Assembly (NCBI GenBank): GCA_947378305.1
Contig: CANCJJ010000008.1
Coordinates: forward strand, 26,987 to 90,986
Direction of reading: 5' to 3'
Length of the DNA: 64,000 nucleotides
Source: Phenylobacterium aquaticum
GTDB taxonomy: Bacteria > Pseudomonadota > Alphaproteobacteria > Caulobacterales > Caulobacteraceae
The notes under the pieces were generated by a model that was given only the letters and a program-made list of their open reading frames with translations, made no database searches and was not told where the DNA came from. The position numbers were made by a program, and so were the translations under genes. Shown piece after piece: positions 60,293 to 64,000 of this stretch. Within the stretch, counting starts at the first letter, position 1. Each line of letters opens with the position of its first letter.

Positions 60293-61996
60293 TCAGATCA
60301 TCCAGTCTCCGGTCAGGCTTGCCAAGGATACGCCGACCAGGATCACGGTTGCCCCGCCCGTAACCGTGATGACCACGTCTGAACCCACCTGGGCATAGTC
60401 ATAGGTGGAACCGGGCTCCAGCCGGATGCGGTCGCCTTCGGAACGGTTGAAGTCCAGAACCCGGTCAATCCCGGCGTCGCCGAAACTGTTGAAGACGTCA
60501 GCGCCGCCCCCGCCGGTCAGGGTATCGTCGCCGCGATCGCCGGACAGCCAGTCATTCCCCGTCCCGCCGTAGATGATGTCATCGCCCTGGCCACCCCGGA
60601 CCGTGTCATTGCCCTCGTCGCCGTAGAGGGTGTCATTCCCCATATTCCCATAGACGATATCGTCTCCGGTCTGACCGTAGAGCAGGTCATTATCCTTGCC
60701 GCCGACGACCCAATCATTGCCGCTGCCGCCCTGGGCGGTGTCATTCCCCTGATTGCCGTTTATGTCATCGAAGCCGGCTCCCCCCTGGAGGGAATCATTC
60801 CCGGAATCGCCCCGGATATAATTGTCCCCGGACCTTTCCGTAAGGGTATCAGCCCCATCGCCACCCATGAGGGTATCGTTCCCGCCCCCGCCTTCGATGC
60901 GGTTGTCCAGGCGATTGCCATTTATCTGGTCAGACCCGTAGCCCCCAATGGCATTTTCGATATCGGCACCCATGGCAATCGCCACATTGCCGACATAGCC
61001 GCCCACATCGGAAAAATACCCTGGCCGAAGATCGATGATCTGGTTTGACCGATATTCGGAGAAGTCGAAGGTGTCATTGCCGCCTGCGTCCCAGACAGCG
61101 AAGTACAGGGGCGTGGTCGCGGAGGTCGCCGAAAACCAGGAAAAACCGGCATTTGAATGAAAGCCGTAGACCGTGTCCCCCGTCCGGGTCGACATATTGG
61201 CCCCATATTCCATCTGGATCGCGGCAATATCGTCCAGCAAGGGCGCGGCAGAATAGCCCGGCACCATTCCCCCGGTCTTGGACGCCGAAAAATAGCTCAT
61301 GACCGTATATTGGCGGCTATCTTCGTAATAGCTCGCATCGGCCTCGTAGGTCAGGGTCGATCCCGTGGTCGCATTGTAGTCAGACGGGTGCGCAAGGCCA
61401 ATGGCGTGGCCGATCTCATGGATCAGTACCAGACCGCCATAACCCCCGGTGACGGGCGTATTATTGTAACTCAGGGTGCTATTGACCCAAACATCGCCGC
61501 TATCGGCAGAAGAGTTCATTGATCCCGGATAATAGGAAAAGGCCGCACTGCCCGACAGGCCCGTATCGTAGTTCGAAAACAGCATGGTCGCGAAATTGGA
61601 GTAGGCAGAGTCTCCGCTCGTGCCTGAACCCACCCGCACAAAGGTAATGCGGGCGGCATCTGACCAGGCCGCAAGGGCAAGCTCGGTCTGGGAAATCTGT
61701 GCCGAGCTGAACCGGGAAAAGCCGGAAATGCCCGTCGGATAATTGACAGGTTCGCTCGCCCGAAAAGCATAGCTAACCTGAACCGCACCGCCCAAATAGG
61801 TCCAGCCCCCCTCTCCCCCCGTCAGGCGGACGGCAGCCTGGTCGATAGTCAGGCTGATCTTGCCATTGCTTGCAGTGCCGGTTCGGGAATCGGCATTCAG
61901 ATAATCATTGGCTCCTTCGCCGGTCAGGGCAATGAGGGTGTCCTCGCCTCCGACATCAAAGGGGTCTGAAAAAGGGAGGCCACTGGCCAAATCCAT
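60293..61996 (-). CDS. Serralysin-type M10 metalloprotease with RTX repeats
   Basis: A 567-residue secreted protease. The zinc motif HEIGHAIGLAHP (about residues 190-201) matches HExxHxxGxxH, and the Met-turn is YTVMSYFS. The C-terminal third has many calcium-binding nonapeptides of the GGxGxDxL type (GGGGNDTLMGGDGADTL, GDEGNDTVRGGQGDDIIYG), followed by a hydrophobic acidic tail, as in type I secretion substrates. It should be exported in one step and folded by calcium outside the cell. No propeptide is obvious, no serralysin inhibitor is adjacent and no type I secretion genes are in the window. Confidence 0.94.
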   Translation of the reverse strand: MDLASGLPFSDPFDVGGEDTLIALTGEGANDYLNADSRTGTASNGKISLTIDQAAVRLTGGEGGWTYLGGAVQVSYAFRASEPVNYPTGISGFSRFSSAQISQTELALAAWSDAARITFVRVGSGTSGDSAYSNFATMLFSNYDTGLSGSAAFSYYPGSMNSSADSGDVWVNSTLSYNNTPVTGGYGGLVLIHEIGHAIGLAHPSDYNATTGSTLTYEADASYYEDSRQYTVMSYFSASKTGGMVPGYSAAPLLDDIAAIQMEYGANMSTRTGDTVYGFHSNAGFSWFSATSATTPLYFAVWDAGGNDTFDFSEYRSNQIIDLRPGYFSDVGGYVGNVAIAMGADIENAIGGYGSDQINGNRLDNRIEGGGGNDTLMGGDGADTLTERSGDNYIRGDSGNDSLQGGAGFDDINGNQGNDTAQGGSGNDWVVGGKDNDLLYGQTGDDIVYGNMGNDTLYGDEGNDTVRGGQGDDIIYGGTGNDWLSGDRGDDTLTGGGGADVFNSFGDAGIDRVLDFNRSEGDRIRLEPGSTYDYAQVGSDVVITVTGGATVILVGVSLASLTGDWMI

Positions 61997-62126
61997 GAAT
62001 CTGCCCCCTAATAGTCAACTGACGCGACGTGAAAAGTCTCTGACCAGGGGATATTTTTCACATTCAACACTTTTATTGAATTAGCCGATAGGGTCGGCAC
62101 ATTGCAAGATGATCCAGGGGGATTCC

Positions 62127-62615
62127 ATGACGAATGACAAGACTGACCCCGAAATAATCACAGAAGATGGATGGAAAAACAGTGGCGTCCGGGTGGTTCC
62201 CGGCGACCAGCTCGATACCAGCACACCCCAAACCCCAGGAATGAACCGGGCGGCGGCGATTGATTTTGCCCGGGTGGGGGCGAGAAGCCTCTGGGCCGGC
62301 ACTGTCCATATTCATGCCGACGCGAAAACCGGAGCGCATCATCATGGCCCCCTGGAGAGTGTGATCTATGTCATTCGGGGCCGGGCCCGGATGCGCTGGG
62401 GTGAAGCCCTGGAGTTCGTCGCCGAGGCGGGGCCGGGAGACTTTATCTATGTGCCCCCCTATGTACCCCACCAGGAAATCAATGCCTCAGCGCATGAGAC
62501 CCTGGAATGCGTCCTCGTCCGGAGTGACAATGAGTCCGTCGTCGTGAACCTGGATATCGAGCCTGCAGAGCGGCCAGAAGAGGTCCGCTGGATCGACCCC
62601 ATTCACAAGGAATAG
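62127..62615 (+). CDS. Cupin-domain protein
   Basis: A 162-residue single-cupin protein. The metal-binding motifs are GAHHHGPLESVIYVIRGRA and PGDFIYVPPYVPHQEINAS, the two conserved beta-barrel blocks. The start ATG at 62127 has GGGGG six bases upstream and is preferred over an ATG at 62109. Cupins of this size are usually dioxygenase-like, isomerase-like or sensor proteins; no specific role can be assigned. The next gene, an alpha/beta hydrolase, starts 21 bases later. Confidence 0.85.
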   Translation: MTNDKTDPEIITEDGWKNSGVRVVPGDQLDTSTPQTPGMNRAAAIDFARVGARSLWAGTVHIHADAKTGAHHHGPLESVIYVIRGRARMRWGEALEFVAEAGPGDFIYVPPYVPHQEINASAHETLECVLVRSDNESVVVNLDIEPAERPEEVRWIDPIHKE

Positions 62616-62636
62616 GCTTAGCTTGCGGAGCTCAAT

Positions 62637-63434
62637 ATGCCCTTTGTCCCGGTTAATGACCTGAAACTGTACTCTGAGCGTGCCGGGGAGGGCGAGCCCC
62701 TGCTCTTCATATCCGGCACAGGCGCAGACCTCAGAAACAAGCCCAATGTTCTGGATGGCCCGTTTAGCCGCCAGTTCGACGTCCTGGCCTATGACCAGCG
62801 CGGCCTCGGCCAGTCAGACAAGCCGGACCAGCCCTATTCCATGGCGGACTATGCAGATGACGCCGCAGCCCTGATCCTGGCCCAGGGATGGGATCGCGTG
62901 CACGTGGTAGGAGTCTCATTTGGCGGCATGGTGGCCCAGGAGCTTGCCCTGCGACATCCTGAAAGGGTTAGCCGGCTTGTCCTGGCCTGCACCTCCCCAG
63001 GCGGGGCGGGCGGGGCCTCTTACCCCTTCCACGACATCGCCCATTTGACGGCAAAAGACCGGGCCCGCCACCTCATGCCCTTCAACGACACGCGCCTGGA
63101 CGCAGCATGGGCAGAGGCCAACCCCGAACGTCATGCTGAACTTCTGGCCCAGAGCCTGGCTGATCCCTATGCCCTCGAACCCGGTCGCGCCCAGGGCGCC
63201 GCCCGCCAGATTGCCGCCCGGGCCGCCCATAATGTCTGGGACAGACTTCCGAACATACAGATACCGGTGATGATTGCCGCAGGCCGATTTGACGGCATTG
63301 CCCGCCCGGAGACCCAGTTAAATCTGGCCTTGCAAATTCCAGGCTCGGTCCTTCGGTTTTTCAAAGGCGGCCACATGTTCATGTTGCAGGATCGATCTGC
63401 TGTTGCGGCCATGATCGAATTTCTGAAGGCCTGA
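62637..63434 (+). CDS. Alpha/beta-fold hydrolase
   Basis: A 265-residue hydrolase of the PcaD/BioH-like type. FISGTGADLRNKP is an unusual oxyanion-hole segment, the nucleophile is in GVSFGGMVAQELAL, and the His is in FKGGHMFMLQ. Similar proteins include 3-oxoadipate enol-lactonases and carbohydrate or carboxylic esterases. It directly follows the cupin gene and may act on the same substrate. No signal peptide. Confidence 0.87.
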   Translation: MPFVPVNDLKLYSERAGEGEPLLFISGTGADLRNKPNVLDGPFSRQFDVLAYDQRGLGQSDKPDQPYSMADYADDAAALILAQGWDRVHVVGVSFGGMVAQELALRHPERVSRLVLACTSPGGAGGASYPFHDIAHLTAKDRARHLMPFNDTRLDAAWAEANPERHAELLAQSLADPYALEPGRAQGAARQIAARAAHNVWDRLPNIQIPVMIAAGRFDGIARPETQLNLALQIPGSVLRFFKGGHMFMLQDRSAVAAMIEFLKA

Positions 63435-63568
63435 GCCTGCCCAGATGACGGTGAGCAAAATTTGCGCTAAACCATGGCGCAATTCCTGTTCCTGAGGCCT
63501 AGCAGGCGTCACCCTCACCTGATTTTCTCAGGATGGGTATCCCAACTGCTTCAGCCGGAGAGTCATCA

Positions 63569-63880
63569 ATGCCTGCAAAAATTTCAAATTCGATCAAGCC
63601 CGCGGCGGACGCGATCCATCATGCCGTTAATGCCGTGGATCAGGAGCACGACCTCGGTCTTGGTGAAGCCCTGAAGAAGATTGAGAAAATGATTGCTGAC
63701 GGGTTTGCGGAATTCAAGAGCCAGGCCAAGCCCTTTGCCGAGTCGACATCGGAGCACCTCGAAGACGTTCAGGCCTATGTCACCGACAAGGCCCGTGAGC
63801 GTCCGCTTGTGACCACCGGCATTGCGCTTGGGGTTGGCGTTCTGGTCGGGCTCCTGATGTCCAGTGGGCGCAAGTCTTGA
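63569..63880 (+). CDS. DUF883-like membrane-anchored protein
   Basis: A 103-residue protein. A long amphipathic helix (NAVDQEHDLGLGEALKKIEKM...AKPFAESTSEHLEDVQAYVTDKARERP) is followed by one C-terminal membrane helix TTGIALGVGVLVGLLMSS and basic GRKS. This is the ElaB/YqjD/DUF883 layout, inner-membrane proteins associated with ribosomes and stress in E. coli. The start at 63569 is inferred from GGAGAG nine bases before it. The stop overlaps the next gene by four bases. Confidence 0.8.
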   Translation: MPAKISNSIKPAADAIHHAVNAVDQEHDLGLGEALKKIEKMIADGFAEFKSQAKPFAESTSEHLEDVQAYVTDKARERPLVTTGIALGVGVLVGLLMSSGRKS

Positions 63881-64000
63881 TCCTCAGGCGACTATTTGTG
63901 ATTTTCTGTGGCCTGGCGGCCGCGACCACGGCAACGACCGTGGTCGTGCTGGCCCTGGCTTTTGCCATCTATGCGGGCCTGACCCCGATCTGGGGTCCGG
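63877..64000 (+). CDS. N-terminus of a membrane protein (truncated by window edge)
   Basis: A frame begins at TTG 63877, inside the stop of the DUF883-like gene (TTGA overlap), and continues to the window end. The first 41 residues start with a basic tail (MILRRLF) and a hydrophobic helix (VVVLALAFAIYAG). Alternative in-frame GTG at 63898. DUF883 genes are often followed by a phage-holin-like membrane protein; that is a guess here. Confidence 0.6.
   Translation, partial: MILRRLFVIFCGLAAATTATTVVVLALAFAIYAGLTPIWGP

Noticed and set aside
1..64000. tRNA, rRNA, CRISPR or insertion-sequence signals
   Set aside because: No cloverleaf with a TTCGAAT-type arm, no regularly spaced repeats and no transposase or terminal inverted repeats were seen by eye; GTTCGA-like strings at 6410 and 30212 lack the rest of a tRNA.

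Overview
The window is GC-rich chromosomal DNA from an alphaproteobacterium, most likely a member of Caulobacteraceae (Caulobacter/Phenylobacterium-like). The main reasons are a TipF-type protein (two membrane helices, coiled coil, degenerate EAL domain) beside a TIGR01459-type HAD hydrolase, MaoC, ribF, ileS, lspA and a DUF3035-like lipoprotein; a hisS-hisZ-hisG cluster; tadA divergent from rluB-rsmD; a SapC family protein; a TonB-dependent receptor; and GANTC (CcrM-type) sites grouped in some promoters. These are recognitions from sequence and memory; no database search was run. I see no tRNA, rRNA, CRISPR array, insertion sequence or prophage. Genes are densely packed on both strands.

Layout. 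1-3.5 kb: ClpP-like protease, alpha/beta hydrolase, GST, HIG1-type twin-helix protein, PduO-type cobalamin adenosyltransferase, a small membrane protein. 3.6-6.4 kb: etfBA and 3-hydroxybutyryl-CoA dehydrogenase. 6.4-14.3 kb: tipF, HAD hydrolase, MaoC dehydratase, ribF, ileS, lspA, lipoprotein. 14.4-20.4 kb: a TraB/GumN-like protein divergent from mutL, a MerR/TipAS regulator, rsmD, rluB, tadA. 20.4-27.1 kb: Tat-exported dienelactone hydrolase-like protein, class V aminotransferase, tyrosine phosphatase, AMP nucleosidase, dicarboxylate symporter, M48 peptidase. 27.1-32.4 kb: nrdB and nrdA (separately promoted, each with a pair of NrdR-box-like sites), an OmpA-like protein with 32 consecutive prolines, and a gene-free stretch. 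32.4-37.4 kb: acyl-CoA synthetase, M13 metallopeptidase, flavoprotein. 37.7-44 kb: hisG, hisZ, hisS, an SDR, pgi. 44-51.2 kb: DsbD/ScsB-like reductase, a small hotdog-like protein, SapC, MaoC, GNAT, aguB-aguA. 51.2-60.3 kb: TonB-dependent receptor, secreted MsrA, 3-oxoacid CoA-transferase A/B, a 2OG-Fe(II) oxygenase, carbonic anhydrase, a zeta-GST-like protein with an FAH hydrolase, CaiB/BaiF CoA-transferase. 60.3-64 kb: RTX serralysin-type protease, cupin, alpha/beta hydrolase, DUF883-like protein and the start of a membrane protein cut by the window edge.

How it fits together. Most genes are housekeeping: fatty-acid and short-chain acyl-CoA metabolism (ETF, hydroxybutyryl-CoA dehydrogenase, acyl-CoA synthetase, two MaoC proteins, two CoA-transferase systems), deoxynucleotide supply, histidine synthesis and charging, RNA modification, and envelope or secretion functions. 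I found no obvious new multi-gene system. The more unusual signals are regulatory or biochemical: possible Shine-Dalgarno-masking leader structures in front of ileS, hisS and the M48 gene; paired NrdR-box-like sites at both nrd promoters; an orphan terminator suggesting a small RNA beside nrdA; a GANTC cluster before mutL; and several proteins that have lost expected active-site residues (ClpP-like, M48, TraB/GumN-like, zeta GST).
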